The notes beneath the pieces are model-generated. The model was not told the DNA's origin and did no database searches. It saw only the letters and a program-made list of their open reading frames with translations. A stretch of 64,000 bases of DNA from Micromonospora sp. ATCC 39149. Its GTDB lineage: Bacteria; Actinomycetota; Actinomycetes; Mycobacteriales; Micromonosporaceae. The DNA lies in contig NZ_GG657738.1 of assembly GCF_000158815.1 (NCBI RefSeq), positions 5,872,478 to 5,936,477 of the forward strand. The letters run 5' to 3'. The position numbers and the translations under genes are program-made. Shown piece by piece: positions 18,119 through 25,386 of this stretch (positions are counted from its first letter, which is position 1; the number at the start of each line of letters is the position of its first letter).

Positions 18119-19039
18119 ATGCCACTACTGGATCTTCAGAAGCTCACCGCCGGACTGTCCCGGACCTGGGCCGGGTTCCTTCGAGACTGGGACCGGTCGC
18201 TGCGGACCGGGAACTACCCGGCGACCACTCGCTACAACTACCTGCTCGCCGCCGCGCAACTTGGCCGCTATCTGGGGGAGCACTCGCCGGACCCGGATGC
18301 CGAGGACGCGGCCGACGACCCGTGCGTGGTGACTCGGGCGCACGTGGAGGCGTTCCAGGCCTGGATGATCGACACCCGGTCCGCGTCGACCGCCTTGAAC
18401 AAGCACAAGGGGCTGCAGCAGTTCTTCAAGTGGCTGCTGGTCGACGAGCAGGCCATCGACCGCTCGCCGATGGAGCGGGTGCGGCAGCCGAAGACACTCC
18501 GAAAGCTGATCCCGGTTATGCGCGACGAGGACACCGGCAAGCTCCTCGACGCGTGTAGGGGCAAGGGCTTCGCCAATATGCGCGACGAGGCGCTGATTCG
18601 GCTGTACTGCAACACCGGCGCCCGGTTGTCCGAGGTGGGCAACCTCCTTGTGGCCGATGTCGACCTGAACACCGAGTCGGTGCACTTTCACGGCAAGGGT
18701 GCCAAGGACCGGCGGGTACGTTTCGGGCCGAAGACCGCCCGGGCGCTGAGCCGCTATCTCCGGGCCCGGGACAAGCACAAGGGCGCCGCACTGCCTCAGC
18801 TGTGGTTGGCCGAGCGCGGCGGGGCCCCGTTGACTCCGAATGGCATCAAGATCCTCCTCAAGCGGCTGGGTAAGGCGGCCGGTGTGCCGGATGTGCACGC
18901 GCACCGGTGGCGCCACAACTTTGCCCATGAGTGGAAGCGCGCCGGGGGAGACACTGGCGATCTCATGCTGCTGCTCGGCTGGGCCTCCGATGACATGCCC
19001 CGAACATGGTGGGCGGCTGTGGAGCCCTACCCGCAGTAA
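18119..19039 (+). CDS. Tyrosine integrase, C-terminus probably damaged
   Basis: 306 residues. An N-terminal SAM-like core-binding domain ('ALNKHKGLQQFFKWLLVDEQ') is followed by the catalytic domain: Arg in 'NTGARLSEVGNLL', Lys in 'HGKGAKDRRVRF', HxxR as 'HRWRHNFAHEW' and 'LLLGWASDD' with Trp in the His position. The nucleophile Tyr normally follows directly after 'DDMPR', but here the protein reads 'RTWWAAVEPYPQ' and stops. The end therefore looks frameshifted or replaced, and activity is doubtful. It sits immediately outside the right tRNA-Pro repeat, so it probably belongs to a second element that used the same site. Confidence 0.85.
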   Translation: MPLLDLQKLTAGLSRTWAGFLRDWDRSLRTGNYPATTRYNYLLAAAQLGRYLGEHSPDPDAEDAADDPCVVTRAHVEAFQAWMIDTRSASTALNKHKGLQQFFKWLLVDEQAIDRSPMERVRQPKTLRKLIPVMRDEDTGKLLDACRGKGFANMRDEALIRLYCNTGARLSEVGNLLVADVDLNTESVHFHGKGAKDRRVRFGPKTARALSRYLRARDKHKGAALPQLWLAERGGAPLTPNGIKILLKRLGKAAGVPDVHAHRWRHNFAHEWKRAGGDTGDLMLLLGWASDDMPRTWWAAVEPYPQ

Positions 19040-19520
19040 CCTGCGCCAGCCCGCCGAGGTCGACCTGCGACTCGCACAGCACCATCATCGCGGCATGAGC
19101 GAGCACGTGATCAAGCGGTGTTGTGGCACGCCCTGGTCAGGTCCACGTACGGGTCGACCGGGCGCAGCAACGGAGTGAGTGCGTCGGCGCAGTCGTCCGG
19201 GTCCTCGCGCGGCACACCGGCTGAAGCGACGCGCGACCATCGCTGACCGTACGGGTTGGTGGTGCTGCTCGGACCGTCACGCGTGTGGCTGTGCCAGAAA
19301 CCGGCCAGGAACCAGGGCGGCGTTATACCCGTCCGGGCTGGCTACGCGGCCCGCGACTCCAGATGGCCGCTGCTCGGGCCGGCTGAGCGTGGGCGGCACT
19401 GCTCGCCAGTAATGCTCCCGCGTTCCGGCTCGGTCGCCCACCATCCACCGAATGTAGCGATCAAGAGCGCTGGCCCCGCCGCCCATGGCCTCGGCAGCGG
19501 GTCTCAGCCGGCGGAAGGCT
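19040..19520. other. No clear gene; degraded DNA after the integrase
   Basis: Frames on both strands are short or have no recognisable character. A minus-strand frame at 19277-19549 ('ALDRYIRWMVGDRAGTREHY') has some protein-like quality but overlaps the end of the reductase gene. It may be a remnant. Confidence 0.4.
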
Positions 19521-20198
19521 TCAGGCCATGGTGGGCTTCGCCGCGGCAAGCGCCTCGCGTACGACCTGGGCGCTGGCCGGCGTACCAGGAAGCACCCCGT
19601 AAGCGCCGTAGGGAATCACATAGACCGGGGTGTCCCGCTGAGTGCGCCAATTCTCGGCAAGCGGGCCGGCGTCCACGGTGTCGAAGCCGAGGCTGTCGAA
19701 AAGCTCGGTGACTGCCTGCTTGGCGGCCGCGTCGTCACCGGCGATCGGCAGCGCAGACCGGTCCGCGCTGCCAGCCGGTCGCGCCAGGGACCGCAGGTGT
19801 TCGAACCAAATGTTGTTGAAACCCTTCACCACGCGGGCTTCCGGGAGATGCTTCTGCAGCAGCTCACCCGTGGTGGTGGAGCCGTCCTCGATCGCGTCGA
19901 AGACGCCGTCGCGCTCCGGGTAGTAGTTGTTGGTGTCGATGACCACCTTGCCCGCGAGGGGCTGCGCAGGGACGTCCTGGTACGCCCGCAGCGGCACGGT
20001 CACTACCACGATGTCGCCGGCCACGGCCGCCTCCGCGGGGGTCGCGGCGCGCGCCTTCGGCCCCAGCTCGGACACCAGGTCCTGGAGGGTCTGCGGGCCA
20101 CGCGAGTTGCTCAGCACCACGTCGTGACCAGCGGCGACCGCCAGCCGCGCTACCGTGCTTCCGATGTTGCCACTGCCGATGAGTCCGATCGTCGTCAT
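19521..20198 (-). CDS. NADPH/F420-dependent reductase-like protein
   Basis: 225 residues from the ATG at 20198. The N-terminus 'MTTIGLIGSGNIGSTVARLA' is a Rossmann GxGxxG loop, followed by 'VVLSNSRGPQTLQDLV', 'VVVTVPLRAYQDVP', 'KVVIDTNNYYPERDG' and 'ARVVKGFNNIWFEHL'. This is the pattern of the F420-dependent NADP oxidoreductase superfamily (YrrX/FNO-like). Such proteins move hydride between NADPH and F420 or reduce small substrates; the real substrate is unknown. It stands alone on the minus strand in the accessory region. Confidence 0.8.
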   Translation of the reverse strand: MTTIGLIGSGNIGSTVARLAVAAGHDVVLSNSRGPQTLQDLVSELGPKARAATPAEAAVAGDIVVVTVPLRAYQDVPAQPLAGKVVIDTNNYYPERDGVFDAIEDGSTTTGELLQKHLPEARVVKGFNNIWFEHLRSLARPAGSADRSALPIAGDDAAAKQAVTELFDSLGFDTVDAGPLAENWRTQRDTPVYVIPYGAYGVLPGTPASAQVVREALAAAKPTMA

Positions 20199-20430
20199 GA
20201 CAGCGCGAACCTCGATGACCCTCAACCGATTCCGGCCGGCGGCACACCGTGACGGGCGGCACACCTCGACCGACATCCACCGACCGTGCCTGCCGCGCCG
20301 GGGTCAGCACGCGATCACAGCGGCAGATCCGGATGGGTTCGAGGGCGGGTGCGTAAAGGTCAGCGTAGTGGCCTCAGCGGGTGGCCGTGATGGATCGAGA
20401 CTGTCAGTCGTCGCTCTTATGATCATGGCC

Positions 20431-20784
20431 ATGTCGACTGCGTTCACCACCTTGTGGACCCATGACGTCTGCCGGGAGCTACGCCGGCACCGAGTCGGCG
20501 AGCGGCCCTCGGTGGCGTTCAGCGGGGTGCACCAGTCTCTTCCCAGTTGGACCAGCGTCGGTGTCGGCGACGATGTCTTCGCGCTGCATGTCAACCGATG
20601 CGTGGTCTACCTGGTGAGCCGCCTGCGCGTCGTCGACAAGCAGCGGCGCGACTGTTGCGGCGCCGCTGCAACAACATGGCGTGACCCGTCCTATCCGGGT
20701 CACGACGCCTGGGCGATGCTCGGCGCCAATGGATGTGGGGCGAGCCCGGTACACGTCGAAGCGACACCGATCCGCTTCGGTTGA
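20431..20784 (+). CDS. Uncharacterised protein
   Basis: About 117 residues from the ATG at 20431 (start uncertain; in-frame ATGs at 20419 and 20425 are close). It contains 'RPSVAFSGVHQSLPSWTSVG' and 'DVFALHVNRCVVYLVSRLRV', a beta-rich pattern, and ends 'ASPVHVEATPIRFG'. The end looks abrupt, and the following gene begins in another frame while this one is still open, so a frameshift may have separated a longer protein. Function is unknown. Position suggests it works with, or was once joined to, the PD-(D/E)XK-like gene. Confidence 0.5.
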   Translation: MSTAFTTLWTHDVCRELRRHRVGERPSVAFSGVHQSLPSWTSVGVGDDVFALHVNRCVVYLVSRLRVVDKQRRDCCGAAATTWRDPSYPGHDAWAMLGANGCGASPVHVEATPIRFG

Positions 20785-21629
20785 TCCTTGGCAAGCCGGC
20801 GTCGGTCGTCGACGCGGATGCTGTCGCATACGATTCCGTCCTGGGGATCTCGATGAGTGAGCTGAGATCACACAAGCCCGACTACTTCTGGTACTGCCAT
20901 GAACACGACCATTTTTCGCAAGTGGTCGTGGTTGAAGCGAAAGGTACGACGTCTGGCGTCCGTCGGACGGTCGCGCAGTTGGCGCGAGGGGTGGAGCAGG
21001 TGCTCGTCCCGAGTCAGATTCCGGGCGTACCGATGCGCAGAATCGTGGTGGGCGCGGGCTTCAGGGGGCGCCGTATCTGGGCCTACGCGGTGGAGGTCGG
21101 CGAGCCGGACATCAGCACACGTCAGGATGCCGTGGCTGTCATTCGGGAGAGGGAGAAGGCGGTGCCCGCACGGGGGCGTCGCCAGTTCGACAAGGACGAC
21201 GCGGCCTACTTCGCTACGGTGGATGCGGCAGTTGCCGCCCGCGAGGTTTTGATCGAGGATCAGGTGCGGCTCCACAACTTTGCCGGGCAGCCGGTAACGA
21301 GGAATACCACCCGCGCCGACTCCCAGGCGGCCAGGGCGAGAATCAGGACTCTGGAACCGGTGTACGCGCAGGGCGCGACGTTCAGGTGCGAGAGCACCCG
21401 GATCCCATTGAGCCAGCAGATGCTCCATGTGCGTACGGGCGTCGCCGACGAACTGATAATACCGCTCGAGGAACTCGCTGGCCGTGACCTGACTGCGCGC
21501 CGTTCGTCCTACCGCCGTGGACGTGACGGACATGGCTACTGGCTCGTACCCGCCGAGACCGCCGATGGCCGGGAGCTTGAGGCGGTTACCTCACCCGATG
21601 GATGCATGCTGTCTGTGTCGGTTGAATGA
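20733..21629 (+). CDS. PD-(D/E)XK nuclease-like protein
   Basis: 298 residues. 'KPDYFWYC' (Asp50) and 'VVVVEAKGTTSG' (Glu68, Lys70) give the PD-x(n)-E-x-K pattern on adjacent strands, typical of PD-(D/E)XK phosphodiesterases. A helix with 'TVAQLARGVEQVL' follows, as in that fold. The remainder (residues 100-298) has no recognised domain. The start is uncertain: the first 40 residues overlap the previous gene in another frame, and the true protein may begin earlier or be N-truncated. Nuclease activity, for example in DNA restriction or defence, is inference from the motif only. Confidence 0.55.
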   Translation: MWGEPGTRRSDTDPLRLILGKPASVVDADAVAYDSVLGISMSELRSHKPDYFWYCHEHDHFSQVVVVEAKGTTSGVRRTVAQLARGVEQVLVPSQIPGVPMRRIVVGAGFRGRRIWAYAVEVGEPDISTRQDAVAVIREREKAVPARGRRQFDKDDAAYFATVDAAVAAREVLIEDQVRLHNFAGQPVTRNTTRADSQAARARIRTLEPVYAQGATFRCESTRIPLSQQMLHVRTGVADELIIPLEELAGRDLTARRSSYRRGRDGHGYWLVPAETADGRELEAVTSPDGCMLSVSVE

Positions 21630-22021
21630 CTCCGCCCGCACCGCGGTCACCGGCAGTTCATGGCTGGACTCGGCGGCGACGGTGACCCGGATCACTGCCG
21701 TGGTGACCCCGAAAAGGGGGCTTGGCTGGCGTCCGGGTGCGGCCGGCGACGCAGTGGCCAGGGGGCGGACGACGGGAGCCGGCAGGGCATCGCCCCCGTT
21801 CACCCCCCGAAAACCCTCGCTGAAGGTTGACAATCAGTGAGAAGAAGCGCCTAGTGCTTGGCTGTGTCTGTGCAGCTCAACGCCTACGTCGGCAACCGAC
21901 GACAAGTTGGATTCGGCTACGTTCCGTAACAATGCGTTTTGGCAAGCGATGACAAGTGTGGGGGAGGCTCGACAAGAGGTTCTCGTGGGTTCGAGTCGTC
22001 TCGGTCCGCTGAGGTGTCCGG
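21630..22021. other. Intergenic stretch without a gene
   Basis: Short frames only, with low coding character. A tRNA-like T-arm string (gggttcgagtc near 21980) has no matching cloverleaf. Confidence 0.4.
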
Positions 22022-23491
22022 TCAGATGCCTGCGAGGGTGAGGAGTCGATCCATTTCGGGCACTGGCAGCGTTGGTGCTGCGGCGGTGGCGTGCGCTACC
22101 CATTCGTTTGGATCTGCGAGCAGGGTGCGACGTACGTGGACTGGTAGGTTCGGGTGCCCGGCGACTGCATGGCGAACTACGATCTCGGGGTCGGTGGCCA
22201 GACGTTCGGCCAGTTCGACGGGCAGGTCCTCATCTCGGGGTGCCAGGCACCGCATCCGTGGGTCCGGGTCGGTGGCCAGCCGGCGCAGGGTTTGCGGCGG
22301 GAACGTGAAGTCGTCGGCGGGGCGCCAGTTCGTCTTCTTGTCCGGCTGGAACTCACGGTCGATGCGCTCGGCTGTGGCCGGGTCGACCAGGTGCGGGGCG
22401 TGGGTGGCCATGGTCGTGCGTACGCCGCTGTCGTCGTCGTTGAGTAGCCGGATGACCGCGTCGGCGGGCAGCGTCCGGCTGCGTGCCGCGGAGCGGCGGA
22501 AGCAGATGTATGGCGAGGACAGGTGTGGCAGCGGGTCTGCGGTGACCCAGTCGAGCCGCAGGCACCGCAACTCGGCGAGGGCCATGTGGTCTTCGACCTG
22601 CTGCAGAAGGGCATCGTCGTCGAGTTCGTCGTCGAGCAGGTCGGTCAGTGGGCGCTCGCCCTGCTGAATGTCCTCGAAGATCCGGTGGCGTGCCGGTTCG
22701 GGTGTGTCCCGGCGGCCGAAGATGCCGACGCGTACGTTCGCGCTGGGATCGTCGGTGAGCTGGTCGCGTACTGGTGGGGGTAGCTGTGGGTGTTCGGCGA
22801 GTTGGCGGCGGACCTGGTGGTCGGGGTCGCCGGCCAGCCGTGCGGCCAGTTCCGGGGTCAGGATCGCGTGGCGTACCGCTCCGGCGCGGGTGACCGGGTC
22901 GGCAAGCAGTCCCGTCACGAGGTCGGGGGGCGGCACCGGATGCGGCGACCTCGCGTAGTAGGTCGTGCATGCGGCGGCGCGTACCTCGCCGACGGGGTCG
23001 GTGAGCAGGATCCGCCGGACCGTCTCGGGTGCTTGCGTCCACCACCGTGCGAGCGTGGTCCGGACCTGCGGGTCAGGGTCGCCGGCGAGCTGGGCCAGCA
23101 GATCGGCCGGTACGTCGTCGCGTTCGGCAAGGTAACTGCGCACCCGTGTATCCGGATCGTCGATGAGTCGCTCGTAGAGATCGCGGGGTGCGTCACGGGC
23201 GCGGGCGGCCAGGGCAGCCCGGATGGCGGGGTCGTTGTGCGCGGCCAATCGCATCCGGACGGTGTTCGGCAACCGAGGGTTGAGTGCGAGCGAGTGCAGC
23301 AGCCAGTGATGACCCGAGGTGAGGATCTCCTCGATCAGGTCCAGGGTCAGGTCGGCGCGCGTGGCGACGTAACCGGAGCCACGCCGGTATCCCACCAAGC
23401 GGCAGACCATGCTGGCGGGCAGCGCGGGGTTCTCGGCAAGGCCGTCCAGCACCTTCGACAGGTGGACCGGAGTCGGCGCGTCATCAGCCAC
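22022..23491 (-). CDS. LRV/HEAT-like repeat protein
   Basis: 489 residues from the GTG at 23491, with gggg-agg eight bases upstream. The whole protein is built of roughly 24-residue helical repeats with the pattern 'L...L..DPDxxVRxxLA', for example 'LIDDPDTRVRSYLAERDDVP' and 'LATDPEIVVRHAVAGHPNLP', as in leucine-rich-repeat-variant (LRV) proteins. These are extended solenoids used for protein binding. It has no signal peptide or catalytic domain. Such proteins are common and fast-evolving in Micromonospora-type accessory regions. The partner is unknown. Confidence 0.7.
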   Translation of the reverse strand: MADDAPTPVHLSKVLDGLAENPALPASMVCRLVGYRRGSGYVATRADLTLDLIEEILTSGHHWLLHSLALNPRLPNTVRMRLAAHNDPAIRAALAARARDAPRDLYERLIDDPDTRVRSYLAERDDVPADLLAQLAGDPDPQVRTTLARWWTQAPETVRRILLTDPVGEVRAAACTTYYARSPHPVPPPDLVTGLLADPVTRAGAVRHAILTPELAARLAGDPDHQVRRQLAEHPQLPPPVRDQLTDDPSANVRVGIFGRRDTPEPARHRIFEDIQQGERPLTDLLDDELDDDALLQQVEDHMALAELRCLRLDWVTADPLPHLSSPYICFRRSAARSRTLPADAVIRLLNDDDSGVRTTMATHAPHLVDPATAERIDREFQPDKKTNWRPADDFTFPPQTLRRLATDPDPRMRCLAPRDEDLPVELAERLATDPEIVVRHAVAGHPNLPVHVRRTLLADPNEWVAHATAAAPTLPVPEMDRLLTLAGI

Positions 23492-23836
23492 CGGCCGCCC
23501 CTCCCCGAATCCGTTGCGCCTCAGCAGTCTTGCATCTTCATCGCACGCGGTACTGCCCCGGATCGGTGGGCCTCCCCGGGAGCGGAGTAGACCCCGCTTC
23601 ATCAAAGCGGGAACTCAACGTCGAGTGCAGGTGCAGGCTGCCGCATGGCCTGGCCTTGCAGGTGACCGGGCGTCTGGTGGTGCCCGTCCGGAGGTCGGCC
23701 CAGCCGCGCCGCTGCGTCTGTCGCTGGTCTGTGACCGCCGACGGGATGCCGTCCTCGCCGGGCGCCAGCCTCCTGCTCGACTGCGTTGAGTGCAAAGAGT
23801 TGCGTTCATCTTAAACAAGTGCGCAGAATGTAAGGC
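23492..23836. other. Intergenic stretch; promoter region of the next pair
   Basis: No coding frame stands out. The last 40 bases (ttaaacaagtgcgcagaatgt) are more AT-rich than the surroundings and could hold the promoter of the 23837 gene. Confidence 0.35.
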
Positions 23837-24274
23837 ATGACTCAATGGGACATCTTCACGGACGTGGCCGCGATCCTGTACCCGATCCCGCGACCCGAAC
23901 CTGGCGAGGAAGACTTCGATGGCTTCCTCGCCGCGCGCGACCAAGCTGCCGAAGACCAGCAGCACGCCGTCGAGAACCTGCGGGCCGCGTGGGAGGAAGG
24001 CGACCAGGATCCGTTGATCGGGGCGCTGGCCACCGCTCGACGCGCGAAGGAGGAGGCGGAGCAGCGGATCCGCGGTTTGCTCGCCTATGGCCGCGAGTTC
24101 GTCCAACCCCGCCCCTACACGTTGGGCGACCTGGCCGCAGCCGCCGGCATGTCCATCTCCGGCGTGCGCACCGCCTACGGCCATCGCGACGTCGCCCAGG
24201 TGGCCGATGCCACCGGCGCCAAGCCCCGCGAGTGGCGAGCCCCCCACCCCGACGACCGAAGTGCAACGGCATGA
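23837..24274 (+). CDS. Uncharacterised protein with HTH-like end
   Basis: 145 residues from the ATG at 23837. The N-terminal half is acidic and helical ('ARDQAAEDQQHAVENLRAAW'). The second half contains 'TLGDLAAAAGMSISGVRTAY', which fits a helix-turn-helix as in MarR/sigma-like or resolvase DNA-binding ends. A regulator or accessory protein of a mobile element is plausible, as inference. The stop overlaps the next ATG (ATGA), so the two genes are coupled. Confidence 0.6.
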   Translation: MTQWDIFTDVAAILYPIPRPEPGEEDFDGFLAARDQAAEDQQHAVENLRAAWEEGDQDPLIGALATARRAKEEAEQRIRGLLAYGREFVQPRPYTLGDLAAAAGMSISGVRTAYGHRDVAQVADATGAKPREWRAPHPDDRSATA

Positions 24275-24465
24275 GCGCAGCGGCCTGGACCTGCCCGATC
24301 CGCTGGCGGTGCCTCTACGCCATCATCGAAGGCGTTCGCTACGAGGTGGACCCGAGCCCCGACGACACCGCGATCAGCCTGCTGTTTCGAGCCTGGTGCG
24401 CCGGCTGCGGTGTCGAGTTCACCCACCCGTTTCGCATCAGTGCCGCGCGTGAGCGGGCGGCCTGA
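24271..24465 (+). CDS. Small Cys-containing protein
   Basis: 64 residues coupled to the previous gene by ATGA. It has 'MSAAAWTCPIRWRCLYAIIE' and 'FRAWCAGCGVEFTHPFRI', with four Cys including CxxC, suggesting a small zinc-ribbon-like fold. Function unknown. Confidence 0.5.
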   Translation: MSAAAWTCPIRWRCLYAIIEGVRYEVDPSPDDTAISLLFRAWCAGCGVEFTHPFRISAARERAA

Positions 24466-25155
24466 TCAAGTCGCTTCTTGGCGTCGACCCTTCGCTGGCC
24501 AGACGGGCAAGCCGATCTCGCGCGCAGCCGGCGACGCCCCGAAGCCGCGAGGTCAGCTGACCTGCTGGCCATCGTCGTCGAGAACCTTCCCCGCATCCGA
24601 AGTGCGCGGGGCTCGAGCCGCCCCCGATCGATTTCGGCGGGACGCACGTCCTTGTCCTCGACCTGGCCTCCGATTCGCGGAAGCTGCCACCGGTGCCCGT
24701 GGTGCTGCACGCGAGTTCCGCATCGGCACCTGGACCACCTCGTCGCCTGGCACGAGTTGGTCCGGCAGGTGCCACGGTAATCTGCTACTGGTGCCTCCTC
24801 GGGGGTCACCCGCCTGCACCACCTGATCGTCGCCGGAGAGATGGCCACCAAGTCATGGTCCGATCAATGGGTCTCTCCTGCTATGACCATGTTCCAGGCG
24901 TCTGACATCAGCCATGACAGCGACCGGGGCACGCAGCCGTGCCCACCAGCGCATTGCGGAGTGACACCATACAACTGGTAGTGGTGCCACTCCGCCCGTA
25001 CTACCCTCCTTGATTGCAGCCGTTATGCGCCATCGCTATGCCGTCCGACGCGCCCCCTCGGCCCCGATCAAAGGCTTTCCCAGCTCTGAATTGAGAAGCC
25101 ACGAGCCGACAGCGGTCCCGCCTATTCCGGGGTGCCAACCAGGGGAGGAACATGT
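24466..25155. other. No recognisable gene; likely remnants
   Basis: Several short overlapping frames occur, including a piece reading 'GGTHVLVLDLASDSRKLPP' near 24640, but none joins into a convincing protein. The right part (24900-25150) is less GC-rich and may serve as spacer after the toxin locus. Confidence 0.35.
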
Positions 25156-25386
25156 CTACGAATCGCCATCTCTTGAATGTACGACCTTCGACAATTGCCC
25201 CATGAAGGAACCCAACCTCTCCGACATGTCGCTCGGCATGGTCTCAACCTTCACGCCTGCAGCGACGTGCTCACCAAGCGCATAGAGAGCTTCCCACAGC
25301 CACTCGGCGGTCACTAGATCAAGGCGGACGACTACCACCCCATCGCCCAGCTCGACAGATGTCCCGAAACGATCTTCTTCCATCAC
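25156..25386 (-). CDS. Candidate immunity protein for the RHS toxin
   Basis: 76 residues (GTG at 25386, or ATG at 25383) beginning at the base next to the RHS stop codon, on the same strand. The sequence 'VVVVRLDLVTAEWLWEALYA' and 'MSERLGSFMGQLSKVVHSRD' is small, acidic and helical. In polymorphic toxin systems the gene directly after the toxin tip is normally the cognate immunity gene; that rule and the spacing are the only evidence. No family is recognised. Confidence 0.55.
   Translation of the reverse strand: MMEEDRFGTSVELGDGVVVVRLDLVTAEWLWEALYALGEHVAAGVKVETMPSDMSERLGSFMGQLSKVVHSRDGDS

Noticed and set aside
21960..22010. Possible tRNA 3' end (gggttcgagtc)
   Set aside because: No matching acceptor stem, anticodon arm or spacing could be drawn on either side.
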